Part shown: positions 34,654-44,159 of the stretch, one piece after another | Layout: each line of letters begins with the position of its first letter | Position numbering within the stretch: position 1 is the stretch's first letter | Source of the DNA: Enterocloster asparagiformis | GTDB lineage: Bacteria > Bacillota > Clostridia > Lachnospirales > Lachnospiraceae | Direction: 5' to 3' | DNA length: 64,000 nt | Assembly: GCA_018380885.1 (NCBI GenBank) | Contig: JAGZSY010000023.1 | Coordinates: 14,698-78,697 of the forward strand | Program-made: the position numbers and the translations under genes | Notes under the pieces: generated by a model | Database searches by the model: none | What the model saw: the letters and a program-made list of their open reading frames with translations, nothing else | Told to the model about the DNA's origin: nothing

Positions 34654-35374
34654 CGTTTTCCCTCAGCTCCCGCAGCACATATCTCAAATACTCTTTTTTT
34701 ACCTGGCCTCTGCCCCGGACCCGGATCGGCAGCCGCTCTCCATTTCTCAGCACCACGTTCTGCTCCTCAACCTTCCCGATCCAGTCCATATTGACATAGA
34801 TGGACCGGTTACAGCAGAGAAAACGCCTGTCCTTTTTAAGCTGTTCTTCCAACGCCGAAAAAGAGGAGGACGCGGACATGACGTTGTCCGCGGTGTGAAT
34901 CTGCGGTATGCGCCGGACGCAGTCCACGTAGAGAATCTTTTTAAACGGTATGCCAGCCTCAAGGCCTTCCCGCAGCGTCACCGACAGCTCCTGCCGCCCC
35001 TGCTCCGGCTTGCCGCAAATCCGGTTCAGCGCCCTGCAAAGCTCCCCGTAGTCCAGCGGTTTCATCAGATAGTATGCGGCCTGAACTTTATAGCTGTCCA
35101 CCGCGTAGTCCATGCTGGAGGTAAAAAAGATCAGACGGCAGTCCCCGTCGATCCGGCATACCTGTTGGGCCGCCTCCATTCCGTTCATTCCGCCCATATA
35201 AATGTCGAAAATGATTACGTCGTAGCGTCCCGGACCATAGAACCTGAGAAATTCTTCAGCCGAGCTGAACGTGTCCGTATGTAAATCCATTCCCCGTTCC
35301 ATGAAATACCGGTTCAGCATCGTTTCCATGATCGTCCGGTCCTGAAGGGTGTCATCTACCACTGCAATGACCAT
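34640..35374 (-). CDS. LytTR-family response regulator
   Basis: 244 residues. A receiver domain (1-120) with acidic pocket D7/D8, phospho-acceptor D57 (VIIFDIYMGGMNG) and Lys region QAAYYLMKPL is followed by a LytTR DNA-binding domain (about 140-240; ILYVDCVRRIPQIHT, FLCCNRSIYVNMDWIGKVEE, VVLRNGERLPI). GGGGGG lies before the ATG. It is cotranscribed with the kinase at 32740-34653 and probably controls nearby promoters, possibly that of virD4. Confidence 0.92.
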   Translation of the reverse strand: MVIAVVDDTLQDRTIMETMLNRYFMERGMDLHTDTFSSAEEFLRFYGPGRYDVIIFDIYMGGMNGMEAAQQVCRIDGDCRLIFFTSSMDYAVDSYKVQAAYYLMKPLDYGELCRALNRICGKPEQGRQELSVTLREGLEAGIPFKKILYVDCVRRIPQIHTADNVMSASSSFSALEEQLKKDRRFLCCNRSIYVNMDWIGKVEEQNVVLRNGERLPIRVRGRGQVKKEYLRYVLRELRENDETI

Positions 35375-35407
35375 AGAAATCCCCCCTTGTCATTTGTAAT
35401 TGAAGCA

Positions 35408-35458
35408 AAGTGCCAAGAGCACCGGTCCCCATTTCCGGGATACCGGTGCTCTTGGCAC
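35408..35458. terminator. Strong terminator between the two sensor loci
   Basis: A 17-bp perfect stem (GTGCCAAGAGCACCGGT and its complement) with a 15-nt loop. It follows the stop of the minus-strand kinase at 35521 by about 60 bp and separates it from the LytTR operon. T-runs are short on both strands. Confidence 0.75.
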
Positions 35459-35520
35459 GTTTTACTTCCATGATTCTATTTTATCATATCCGGGAAAGCC
35501 CGGCGTGACCTTAACAAAAT

Positions 35521-37434
35521 TTAAGGCATGGGATTATGCTCTTTTGCAACGCCTTTTAAGCGGATTTCAACCCGAAAGCAGTCCTCGTCCTTCTCCGTCT
35601 CCAGGCTTCCGCCGTACCGCTGCGCCACCTCCCGCATCACGCTCAGCCCGTAGCCGTGGGCCAGTTTATCCGCTTTGTTGGTCCCTCTTTCAGCGTTTTT
35701 TGCCGGATCGGCGGAGTTTGCGCAGCGGATCACCAAATCCTTGTCCTCCAGCTTCAGCTCCAGATAGATCCACCGCTCCCCGTCCGCGGGAAGGCGGCCG
35801 CAGGCCTCCACCGCATTGTTTAGAAGGTTCATCAGCAGCGCGGTGATGTCGTTATTCGTAACATTCAGCGCCCCTGCCATCCTGTCTCCGTCTACCTCTA
35901 TGTAAATCCCGTCCTGAGCCGCCTGGGCGGTCTGGACGCTGAGAATGGCGTCGATCAGGCTATCGCCCGTGTACTCCGTAACCGCCGATATGCCCAGGGA
36001 GGGGAAGATTTCTTTCAAATACTCCCTCAACTGTTCCAGTTCCCCCAAATCTGCATAATGCTTCAGCAGCGTATAGCGGTTGCGCGTCTCGTGAAGCTGT
36101 TTTCTGGTTCTGATCACATAGTCCTGCTGCAGCGCGGCATATTTTTCTCTGGCCTCCAATTGCGCCCGCGATAGCTTTTGCTCCATTTGCAGGGTAATTT
36201 TTTCTGTAAATGCGCGCAGCATATCCCAGAAAATGATTCCGGCTACCAGAAGGATCAGCACCGCCCCCGCGATCTCCACAAACCAACCGGTATAAATCGG
36301 CTCGTAGAACGGAAAACACCTGTCCATGATCAATGCGGCCGCAAATACGCAGTTTCCGGCCAGCATAGGAAGGGAATACGGCGCCCTGCGGTACACGGCC
36401 CACGCGCTTGCCCCCAACAGCCAGGCGGCCGCAAACCACTTAAAAGCGGTCAGCAGATTCCCATATGCGTACAGCTGCCAGGCGGCCGTAACCGGAAAAA
36501 ATTCCCAAAAAATCGTGCTGAGGCACACGGCTCCCCCGAGTATCCAGGACGGCAGGCAGGCCTTCCTGGGAAGGCGGCAGATATTTCCCTGAATCCACAT
36601 CATGGAAACGCCGATCCCGTAATAGCAGAAGCGTTCCAACACGAGGAGCGTATCCAGCCCCCTGCCGACAACCTGAAACACGGGCCAGGCCGTGCTGCCG
36701 AAAAAGCAGAGGCACAGCAGCGCCAGAAGCCCGTAGGGTCTTGAAAACCGGCTCCCCACGCCGATGATCAGGCACAGAATCCCGATGAAAAAGGCCACCG
36801 CGCAGCCGGCCGCGTGAATCAGAAGCCGCAGGGCCGAGGTTCTCGCCACAAGCTCCGGCGCGCCGAAGGCCGGAGGATAGACCATTCCGCTGTAAAAATG
36901 GCTGTGGTCCTCCGCCTCCACCACGATCTCGATCCGCTCCCGGGCGGTAAAGGTCACCACGCTCATGGATTGGTTGAGATCCGGCTCCCCCATTCCCACG
37001 CTCTGCTTAAGCGTACCGTTGACCCACAGGCGCCACCGGGAATAAACAGGCGTCAGCTCCAGGGCATACTCCTGTTCAGGGCCGTCGGTAAGGATCACCG
37101 TGCGGTAGGTTCCCATTCCGTAGGGGTCTGCAGCCGGGTCCCCCAGGTCAAATCCGCCGTATCTGCCGATATAGAAATAGGCGTCCGGCGCATAATCCCC
37201 AATCTGGTCAGGGGACAGCAGCCGTCCCTGGTAAAAGGACCAGCCGTCCACCAGATAGAACATTGGATTCTCCCCGTACCAATCGCCGTCCAGCCGCACC
37301 ACCCCCATGTTAGCCTGCGGTCGGGGACGTGTATACTTATTGTCAAAAAGATAACAAACCATAAACAGCATCAGGCTTACGGACGTAACCGACACCATCA
37401 GCAGAATCGTTTTAAGCCGCGTTTTTCTGTTCAT
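35521..37434 (-). CDS. GHKL sensor histidine kinase (paralogue)
   Basis: 637 residues from the ATG at 37434, preceded by GGGGGAGG; a longer frame upstream has no support. The length equals that of the kinase at 32740. It has the same layout: a membrane helix, an extracellular beta domain (about 45-200), seven membrane helices, then a GHKL domain. The H-box is QLHETRNRYTLLKHYAD with Glu where most relatives have Asp; the N-box is LLNNAVEACGR and the G-box GYGLSVMREVAQRYGG. It follows the repeat-rich secreted protein by 115 bp and shares direction with the OmpR-type regulator upstream, but GHKL kinases normally pair with LytTR regulators, so its partner is uncertain. Confidence 0.88.
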   Translation of the reverse strand: MNRKTRLKTILLMVSVTSVSLMLFMVCYLFDNKYTRPRPQANMGVVRLDGDWYGENPMFYLVDGWSFYQGRLLSPDQIGDYAPDAYFYIGRYGGFDLGDPAADPYGMGTYRTVILTDGPEQEYALELTPVYSRWRLWVNGTLKQSVGMGEPDLNQSMSVVTFTARERIEIVVEAEDHSHFYSGMVYPPAFGAPELVARTSALRLLIHAAGCAVAFFIGILCLIIGVGSRFSRPYGLLALLCLCFFGSTAWPVFQVVGRGLDTLLVLERFCYYGIGVSMMWIQGNICRLPRKACLPSWILGGAVCLSTIFWEFFPVTAAWQLYAYGNLLTAFKWFAAAWLLGASAWAVYRRAPYSLPMLAGNCVFAAALIMDRCFPFYEPIYTGWFVEIAGAVLILLVAGIIFWDMLRAFTEKITLQMEQKLSRAQLEAREKYAALQQDYVIRTRKQLHETRNRYTLLKHYADLGELEQLREYLKEIFPSLGISAVTEYTGDSLIDAILSVQTAQAAQDGIYIEVDGDRMAGALNVTNNDITALLMNLLNNAVEACGRLPADGERWIYLELKLEDKDLVIRCANSADPAKNAERGTNKADKLAHGYGLSVMREVAQRYGGSLETEKDEDCFRVEIRLKGVAKEHNPMP

Positions 37435-37549
37435 GCCTCCCCCTTCCCGCTTTTGCAACAGGGTCTCTGAACCAGGCCCCACACCCTGCTGCCAATCCGG
37501 CCGGCAACGCCAGTGGCCGCGCCGGTTGAGCGGTATTTTCAAATGCGCT

Positions 37550-40500
37550 CTAATACAGCACACTCAAAGATACCGCCAGCACTGCGACAGCCGCTGCGCC
37601 CTTGGTGCCTCTGGGCAGCCTGCTGCCCGCCCCGGTTCTCTCGCCGGCCTCTATGGCGTAGACTCCGGTATGTTTCAGGCTGACGTGAGCCCTGCCGTCC
37701 CTATAGTCTACGGGGACAGACCGGCCGTCCTCCCCCTTGCACACCGGCTTTCCGCTCTTGTTTTGCGGTTCGTACCTCAAATCCACCGAAAAATCGGCAT
37801 CCGGAAATTCCGTTATCTCGCTCTGTCCGGCCCAGAACCGCACTTTAAACTGGTCGCCGTCCAGCCGTTCCAGGCAGGCCGAAAAAGCTTCGTCCGCTGC
37901 GATATCCATCTGTTTTAAGCTTTCCGAGCCAATCACCACCCGAATCCCGTCCCCCAGAAGCGTGACCGATTGCGGATTGGCTTTCAACTGATCATCCAGC
38001 ATATCCTTTGACAATATGACTTCCGCATTCTTTATACAGTCCAGAGCAGCGCCGCCCGCCGGGTGGTCTGCCCCCGCTTGCGCGCGGCTCGCCGCTCCCC
38101 CGGCGCTGTCCCGGCCTGTTTCCGCCCCGGACAGCCCATTTCCCCGGTTCTCCGCTGTTTCCTGATCCACCCCGGCGCGGGAACCGCCGGAAGGCCGCGC
38201 GCTGCCGCCATCCTGTTGTCCGGCGTCGTTCATTGGCTGTTCGCCGCTGCCGGAAGGCGGTTCACCAGTGCCTGGTTTTAGCGCATCGCCGGCGTCCTGG
38301 GGTACCACGGTCTGGGGACTGCCTGTTGGGCCTCTGTCGGGCTGAGTACCGCCCGCTTGGTCCTGGCCGGGCTGAGTACCGGCTGTTTGGCCTCCACCAG
38401 GCTGAGGGCCGCCTGTCTGGAGACCGCTTGTCTGGCCTCCGCCGGGCTGAGTGCCGGCTATTTGGCCTCCACCAGGCTGAGGACCGCCTGTCTGGCCTCC
38501 GTCATTCTGAGTCCCGTCTGCCGGGCCTCCGCCGGGCTGAGTACCGTCGGGCTGGCCTCCGCCGCCCGGTTTACTCTGCCCGTTTCCTCCCGGCATTTCA
38601 TTTTGTCCTCCGCCCAGCCACGGAAAGGGACCTCCGCTGCCGGGAGGCTCAATTCCCTGATCCGCACGGTCGGCCCCGTCCCGGTCGCCATGGCCGTTCC
38701 GGTCGGCGTCGCTTTCAAAATAGGAAAACGGCACGGCCTCCGACTGCCCATCCATGGGGCCTCCGTCAACAGACAGCATAAACAGATAGCGTCTGTTCAT
38801 TTCCAGGCCATCCAGCGCCGCCATCGTCGGAGTAACCATGGCCTCGTACCTGGAAATGGCCGATACATCCCGCCAGCTCACCCCATCGTCCGTGGAATAC
38901 AGCAGGCTGATCTGGTTCGCTCCGGTAATCTCTTCAAAAAAGCGAAAAGCCACGGTTCTTTCCATGCGGAATATTTCCTGAATATGCGGCCGCCCCGACT
39001 CCACAACCTTGACGGGTACCTGAACCTCCGGAAGCTCCACAATCAACCAGTCGGGCGTCTCCTCCGGGCGGCAAACCGCCATATAAATTCCGGGCCCGTC
39101 GATATCCCCAAAGGGATTCTCCCAGATAACGGGCACTTTAAAGGAAACCGACTCCTCTATACCCTCCACATCGTAAAACACATACTCCAGCGACGGCTCC
39201 TGCTCCCGTCTCAAGTCGTAAAGCGTACTCCCCGCCGCAAGGCTGATCCCATTTTCCTCCAATCTGGCGTTTCCCATGGCTTTCCGGTTGATCACCCGGG
39301 CTTTTGCCGGGACAGGCGCAAGCTCCGCCATATCCGCGAGAATCTCTCCGTTCCCGCTCACCGACGCCCCGTCTGCCCTCACCCTGCACATTTTGAGGGT
39401 TACATCCCCGTCCGCGCGTATCCCGATGCTCTCCCGGCCCTGCGCCTCCACAATAACCGATTCAATACGGCATTCACGCGTATCGCGCCAATCTATTCCC
39501 ACGCTTCCGCGTCCGGACACCGATATGTATGCTCCATTGGTTCGCAATGCCGGCCTCTGCCCGCCTGAACCCGCCAACGCGATTCCTACCGCTTCATCTC
39601 CCTCTGCCCGGACCTCCACACCGTCCTCCAGCCTCAACTCACCGGCAACCTGAAACAGCGTATGGGAATCGGCGTTTTCCTCAAACACAATCGGCCCCTG
39701 GATTTCAAACGAAGCCCCCGCTGGTATTACAATCCCATACCCGTCCATATCCACCCGCACCGCGTCCTCCGCCTGTACGGAAACTTCCTGTCCCGGCTCC
39801 AGCACGATATCCGCACCCAATTGAATATCCCCGCCGCCCCCTTCCAACCATTCGCACAGTTCCTCCACCGTACTGCAATTCTGATCGACGGCAGGCAGGC
39901 TGACGGATGGAGTCGCTATCCCAGGCGCAAACAGTTCCATATCCGGCTCAATCAACTCTTCCAATTGGTCCAGTTCGTCCGGCTCACCCAACTTGTCCGG
40001 CTCGTCCCGCTTATCCAACTCGCCCAACCCATCCAATTCACCCGACTCGTCCAATTCATCCGACTCGTCCAGTTCATCCGGCCCGTTCCACTCGCCCGGC
40101 TTATCCAACTTGTCCGAGTCATCCTGCTTGTCCGAGTCGTCTGGCTCATCCAACTTATCTGTCTCGTCCGGCTCGTCCCACTTATCTGTCTCATCCAACC
40201 CATCCAGTTCATCCGACTCGTCCGGCTCATCCCATTTGTCCAGCTCATCTAGTTCGTTCGACTCGTCCAGTCCGTTCGTGTCGTCTGCCTCATCCAGATC
40301 GTCCAACTGGTTTCGTTCGCCTAACCCGTCCATCTCATCCAACTCGTCCACACTGCCCAGCCCGTTCGCCGCTCCCAGCTCATTTGCCGCAGCCCGCTCG
40401 TCCGACACGCCCAGCCCGTTCGCCGCTCCCAACTCGTCCACCGCAGCCCGCTCGTCCGACACGCCCAGCCCGTTCGCCGCTCCCAGCTCATTTGCCGCAG

Positions 40501-40734
40501 CCCGCTCGTCCGACACGCCCAGCTCGTTCGCCGCTCCCAGCTCGTCCACCGCAGCCCGCTCATTCGCCGCTCCCAGCTCATTCCGTCCGCCCTCAAAATA
40601 AGCAGCCCCACTCCGCGCATTGCCCCCGCGGCACCGGCCGCCGCCTTCCCGTACACAACAGGAGCGTTTCCACCCCGGATCAGAAGCACCGCCAGCAGTA
40701 CCGCCGTCAGGCACTTGAACATTTGTTTCCCCAT
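37550..40734 (-). CDS. Repeat-rich secreted protein, interrupted by a frameshift
   Basis: The gene starts at the ATG at 40734, directly after the stop of the OmpR-type gene and 6 bp from AGAGGAG. Its first 37 codons encode a good signal peptide (MGKQMFKCLTAVLLAVLLIRGG, cleavage near VYGKA). That frame then leaves the long frame, which continues from about 40625 to 37550. A -1 shift near the run of five C (G on the coding strand) at 40623-40627 joins them. The mature protein would have 18-residue Ala/Glu/Leu repeats, a long Asp/Glu/Leu pentad region, a beta-helix-like centre (about 280-460 in the long frame), an Ig-like part, and a Gly/Gln/Pro collagen-like repeat (about 720-830) before a Cys-poor C-terminal domain. 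It looks like an adhesin or wall protein. Whether it is broken, phase-variable, recoded or a sequence error is open. Confidence 0.65.
39950..40330. repeat. Degenerate 15-bp tandem repeats
   Basis: About 380 bp of near-15-bp units encoding Asp/Glu/Leu/Lys pentads such as DELDE and DKLDE. The array leaves several reading frames open on both strands. Confidence 0.8.
40371..40568. repeat. 54-bp tandem repeats
   Basis: Three 54-bp units (40371-40424, 40425-40478, 40479-40532) and a shortened fourth (40533-40568), each beginning GCTCCCA. They encode 18-residue repeats around GLGVSDERAA and ELGAAN. Copy number probably varies between strains. Confidence 0.85.
40623..40627 (-). other. Frameshift site (G5 on coding strand)
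   Basis: Between the signal-peptide frame and the body frame of the repeat protein. One extra G here would restore a continuous reading frame. Position is inferred from where both frames still make sense, so neighbouring bases are also possible. Confidence 0.55.
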
Positions 40735-41448
40735 TTAATCTCCTCTTGTTCTCTCCGGATCGTATATCTCCAAATGATATCCCCTGGACTTTTCACTGAT
40801 GATATCCGCGACCCGCGCCCCATCACTGCTCTTCAGTTTTTTTCTCAAATTCGAAATATGGACCCAGACCGTGCGGATATCCCGGTTATCGTCCATATCC
40901 CAAACCGCCTCGTACAATTCCTGGGCGGTAACGCAGCCCCCATAATTGTCTAAAAGCAGATACAGAATCTGAAATTCCTTAGGTTTTAACAGCATATCCC
41001 TGCCGTCTACATACGCCCTCTGCGTGGTGCCGTTCAAATACAGCCTTCCGCTTCCGGCCCGCAGTATATCGGACCGGAACCGCTCCATCTTTCTCAGGTG
41101 GGCCTCGATTCTGGCGATCAGCTCCTCCGCCTCATAGGGTTTGGTCATATAGTCGTCCCCTCCGGCCCTGAGTCCCTGCACAATCTGGCCGCTCTCAGCC
41201 AGGCTAGTCAGGAACAAAACAGGCCCTCTGAAGTCCCCCCTGATCTCCCGGCAGAGCTCAACCCCCGAGCCGTCCGGCAGCATAATATCCAACACGATCA
41301 AATCCGGCAGGTCGCCCGCCAGGGCCTGCCTGGCCTGCTTTATGGTCCGGACTGTTGTCACCCGGTATCCTCTGCCCTCCAGCTGTTTTCTGTTATATGC
41401 CTGTATTTCCGCCTCATCCTCGCAAAGAAGAATATGATATTTTCTCAC
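40735..41448 (-). CDS. OmpR-family response regulator
   Basis: 237 residues. A receiver domain has E10/D11, phospho-acceptor D54 (LIVLDIMLPDGSG) and the Lys in DDYMTKPYE; the C-terminal winged helix (about 135-230) is of PhoB/OmpR type (LLKPKEFQILYLLLDNYGG, VWVHISNLRKKL). No HisKA-type kinase follows it. Instead its stop is directly followed by the start of the repeat-rich secreted protein. A consensus promoter and an inverted repeat lie upstream. It may control its own operon. Confidence 0.92.
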   Translation of the reverse strand: MRKYHILLCEDEAEIQAYNRKQLEGRGYRVTTVRTIKQARQALAGDLPDLIVLDIMLPDGSGVELCREIRGDFRGPVLFLTSLAESGQIVQGLRAGGDDYMTKPYEAEELIARIEAHLRKMERFRSDILRAGSGRLYLNGTTQRAYVDGRDMLLKPKEFQILYLLLDNYGGCVTAQELYEAVWDMDDNRDIRTVWVHISNLRKKLKSSDGARVADIISEKSRGYHLEIYDPERTRGD

Positions 41449-41529
41449 TGCCCGCCCTCCGCTCCATCCCGTTTCATGGACCGCTTCCTCTACGGATTCA
41501 TGCCTTTATCGTTTCGGTAATTTTTTATT

Positions 41530-41558
41530 ATTATAAAGGGAATCCCGTACAATTACAA
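41530..41558 (-). promoter_or_regulatory. Promoter of the OmpR-type regulator operon
   Basis: -35 TTGTAA (41553-41558) and -10 TATAAT (41530-41535) with a 17-bp spacer, on the minus strand 82 bp before the start codon. Confidence 0.75.
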
Positions 41559-41587
41559 GAAGTCTCTTTGCAGGCGCAAGAGACTTC
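41559..41587. promoter_or_regulatory. Inverted repeat touching the -35 box
   Basis: 10-bp perfect inverted repeat GAAGTCTCTT/AAGAGACTTC with a 9-bp centre, directly against the -35 box at 41553-41558. Its place suggests a regulator-binding site; as RNA it would form a hairpin without a U-tract. Confidence 0.5.
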
Positions 41588-41639
41588 CTTAAGTATTCTT
41601 CCCACGATCGGGTGGCTTGCAGACGTACATCGCTTAAAA

Positions 41640-41906
41640 ACATGTGCCGCAGGGCGCACATAACGAACCCCCGGCGACAAAAGCCCCATATCCCCAATTA
41701 ATCAAACACTCCGTCGAAATCCGTCTTTTCGGCCTCTCCCCGTCTCCATCCTCCGCATAAGATATGTGCTCTACACTATGGTCTCCCCTTCGGAAGCGCA
41801 GAATTATATCCTGATCTTCACCCGGGTCAGAAGGACTCCGGTCATCTTCCGAGACTGAGCAGAAGAGCGCTCCCGGGTTGATTTTACAATTATTAACAGA
41901 AAACAC
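41640..41906 (-). pseudogene. Decayed N-terminal remnant of a GH13 amylase gene
   Basis: On the minus strand, codons from the GTG at 41906 give NNCKINPGALFCSVSED and then GEDQDIILRFRRG, which align with NCREINREALFCSATED and DEDQDVLLRFRTG at the start of the intact GH13 protein (2814-4940). About 29 of 49 aligned residues are identical. Near 41735 a frameshift is needed to keep the alignment (EAEKTDFDGVFD, then a TAA stop, then CALRHMF matching CVLYHF). Similarity fades near 41640. Only about 90 of 708 codons remain, so it cannot encode an enzyme. Identity is too low for a recent duplication. Confidence 0.75.
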
Positions 41907-41967
41907 GCGAAGAAACAGGGCTGGTCCTTTTCCTGTGCAACCGCAGATTAACGAAAAAATAGACAAT

Positions 41968-41997
41968 GAAAAACCCGGCGGGGTGGCCGGGTTTTTC
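41968..41997. terminator. Terminator-like hairpin
   Basis: 12-bp perfect stem GAAAAACCCGGC/GCCGGGTTTTTC with a 6-nt loop. The stem itself ends in T on either strand. It isolates the amylase remnant from ftsH. Confidence 0.7.
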
Positions 41998-42218
41998 AGG
42001 AGAAGGTATTTCGTTTCTTATGGGGTGTAGCAAAAACTATATAATGTATTGGGGGGGTTACGTATATTATAATAGCATGGCCCTCAAAAAAAGTGTGCAC
42101 AAACATGCAAAAGTTTCATTTTCTTTTCTATGCAAGATTTACAGCCTCACTTGTTTCCATTTTCTCCCAATATTAAAACTTTCACAAACAAAGTACACAT
42201 TTGCCACGTCAATCTAAA

Positions 42219-42263
42219 ACCACGGCTTGACAGGCGTTTTCAGACGCGCCGTCAAGCCGTGGT
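42219..42263 (-). terminator. ftsH terminator
   Basis: 13-bp perfect stem ACCACGGCTTGAC and complement, with an inner GGCG/CGCC pair, just after the ftsH stop. Four U follow on the minus strand and seven T on the plus strand, so it may work both ways. Confidence 0.85.
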
Positions 42264-42269
42264 ATTTTT

Positions 42270-44102
42270 TTATACGGTGGCTACAGGCGTCTGAAACAAC
42301 GCCTCAAACTCTTCCTGGCCGATCTTTTCCTTCTCGATCAGCAGCTTAGCACAGCTGTGCAGTACGTACTCATACTCCTTGATAATAGAGCTGGCCTTCT
42401 GATAGCAGTCGTCGATAATCCGCTTCACCTCGCTGTCGATGGTATCCGCCATACCGTTGCCGTAGCTCTTGGTATGGGCCAAGTCGCGGCCGATAAACAC
42501 CTCGTCGTCATCGCTGCCGTACTGGATCATGCCCACCTTGTCGGACATACCGTACTGGGTCACCATGGAACGGGCAATCTGCGTCGCCTGTTTGATATCC
42601 TGGGAAGCGCCTGTGGTAATGTCGTCGAAAATCAGCTCCTCGGCAATCCGTCCGCCCAGGTCCACCATGATATTCTGCAGCATCTTGCCCCGGGAGTTAA
42701 ACATCTCATCCCGCTCCGGCAGCGGCATGGTGTAACCGGCAGCCCCCACACCGGTGGGGATAATGGAAATCGTGTGGACCGGCCCCACATCGGGCAGCAC
42801 GTGGAACAGAATCGCATGCCCGGCCTCGTGGTAAGCCGTAATCCGCTTATCCTTCTCGGTAATCACCTTGCTGCGCTTCTCAGCGCCGATGCCCACCTTC
42901 ACAAAGGCCCTGTCGATATCCGACTGGCGGATAAACCGGCGGCCTTCTCTGGCGGACAGGATGGCGGCCTCGTTCATCAGATTTTCCAGGTCTGCGCCGG
43001 TGAATCCCGCGGTGGTCTGCGCAACTCTGCGCAAATCCACATCCTCGCCCAGCGGCTTATCCTTGGCGTGTACCTTCAGAATCTCCTCGCGGCCTTTCAC
43101 ATCCGGTCTGCCCACCGCCACCTTGCGGTCGAAACGGCCCGGACGCAGGATCGCGGGATCCAGAATATCCACCCGGTTGGTGGCCGCCATGACGATGATT
43201 CCCTCGTTGACGCCGAAGCCGTCCATCTCCACCAGGAGCTGGTTTAACGTCTGCTCGCGCTCGTCGTGGCCGCCGCCCATGCCCGTGCCCCTGCGGCGGG
43301 CGACAGCATCGATCTCGTCGATAAATACGATACAGGGCGAATTTTTCTTCGCCTCCTCAAACAGATCGCGGACACGGGACGCGCCCACGCCTACGAACAT
43401 TTCCACAAAATCCGAACCGGAAATAGAGAAGAAGGGCACGCCCGCCTCCCCGGCAACCGCCTTGGCCAGGAGCGTTTTTCCCGTTCCGGGCGGTCCCACA
43501 AGCAACAGGCCCTTGGGGATTCTGGCGCCTACGTTGGTGTACTTCTGCGGGTTGCGCAGGAAATCCACCACCTCCTCCAGCTCTTCCTTCTCTTCCTCCA
43601 GGCCGGCAACGTTGCTGAAATTCACCTTATTATCCCGGCTCATCCGCGCGCGGCTCTTGCCGAAATTCATCATCCGGGCATTGGCCCCGCCTCCTCCGGC
43701 GCTGCGGTTCATCACCATGATAATAATCACCACCACCACGGTGGAGAGCAGAATCGGAAGCGCGACGGTCAGCAGGATATTCTCCTGTGGCACGTCGGTG
43801 ACGTTGTAATTATCGATGCCGCTCTGCCGCAGCAGCAGCTCGACCTCGTTTACATCCGTAACGTACATCTGCTTCTCAGTACCATCCGCCATATTGATAA
43901 TCACCTCGCCCGTAGGCACCTGGGGATTCTGGTTGATGGTGACCTGCGCTACCCTCGCATGGTCCTCCGACAGTAATGTTACCAGTTCCTGATGCGTGAT
44001 TTTATCCGCCGCGCCCTGGTGGGGCAGCATCGCCGCCATGGCGATCAGGATCAGCATCAGAAGCACAAATCCAAATCCTCTAAATGTCGACTGCTGTCTC
44101 AA
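42270..44102 (-). CDS. ftsH: ATP-dependent zinc metalloprotease FtsH
   Basis: 610 residues. Two membrane helices (about 8-25 and 108-128) flank a small outer domain; the AAA+ module has Walker A GPPGTGKT near residue 200, Walker [15 protein letters not shown] and the second region of homology with RPGRFDRK. The zinc protease motif is H425-E-A-G-H429. FtsH degrades misfolded membrane and regulatory proteins as a hexamer. It is the last gene of the tilS-hpt-ftsH run, as in Bacillus, and is followed by a strong terminator. Confidence 0.98.
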   Translation of the reverse strand: MRQQSTFRGFGFVLLMLILIAMAAMLPHQGAADKITHQELVTLLSEDHARVAQVTINQNPQVPTGEVIINMADGTEKQMYVTDVNEVELLLRQSGIDNYNVTDVPQENILLTVALPILLSTVVVVIIIMVMNRSAGGGGANARMMNFGKSRARMSRDNKVNFSNVAGLEEEKEELEEVVDFLRNPQKYTNVGARIPKGLLLVGPPGTGKTLLAKAVAGEAGVPFFSISGSDFVEMFVGVGASRVRDLFEEAKKNSPCIVFIDEIDAVARRRGTGMGGGHDEREQTLNQLLVEMDGFGVNEGIIVMAATNRVDILDPAILRPGRFDRKVAVGRPDVKGREEILKVHAKDKPLGEDVDLRRVAQTTAGFTGADLENLMNEAAILSAREGRRFIRQSDIDRAFVKVGIGAEKRSKVITEKDKRITAYHEAGHAILFHVLPDVGPVHTISIIPTGVGAAGYTMPLPERDEMFNSRGKMLQNIMVDLGGRIAEELIFDDITTGASQDIKQATQIARSMVTQYGMSDKVGMIQYGSDDDEVFIGRDLAHTKSYGNGMADTIDSEVKRIIDDCYQKASSIIKEYEYVLHSCAKLLIEKEKIGQEEFEALFQTPVATV

Positions 44103-44159
44103 CGAATTGCCTCCTTAACCCTCGATTGTTATGATGCCGGTCCGATCCGGCTGGCCTGA

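Larger units (their letters stand above)
41907..42269. other. Gene-free stretch between ftsH and the amylase remnant
   Basis: 363 bp without a credible gene. It holds two hairpins (41968-41997 and 42219-42263) and an AT-rich part with a lone TATAAT near 42068. An 83-codon open frame here starts inside the first hairpin and has no ribosome binding site or family features. Confidence 0.6.

Noticed and set aside
40371..40568. Regular 54-bp repeats, first considered as a CRISPR array.
   Set aside because: Units are directly joined and coding, with no unique spacers, and no cas genes are present.
40580..40714. The start of the repeat protein placed at 40714 within the body frame.
   Set aside because: No ribosome site or signal peptide there, whereas the ATG at 40734 in the other frame has both.
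39907..40953. A 348-codon plus-strand frame rich in Pro/Thr/Arg/His/Ala repeats.
   Set aside because: It is the reverse of the Asp/Glu/Leu repeat region; short repeats with unit lengths divisible by three keep many frames open. No ribosome site, and it runs into the OmpR-type gene.
5156..41500. An integrative conjugative element.
   Set aside because: No relaxase, integrase, att repeats or transfer origin found; the flanking amylase similarity is too diverged to be a recent att duplication.
41966..42217. An 83-codon plus-strand frame after the terminator-like hairpin.
   Set aside because: It starts within the hairpin, has no ribosome site and has no recognisable feature.
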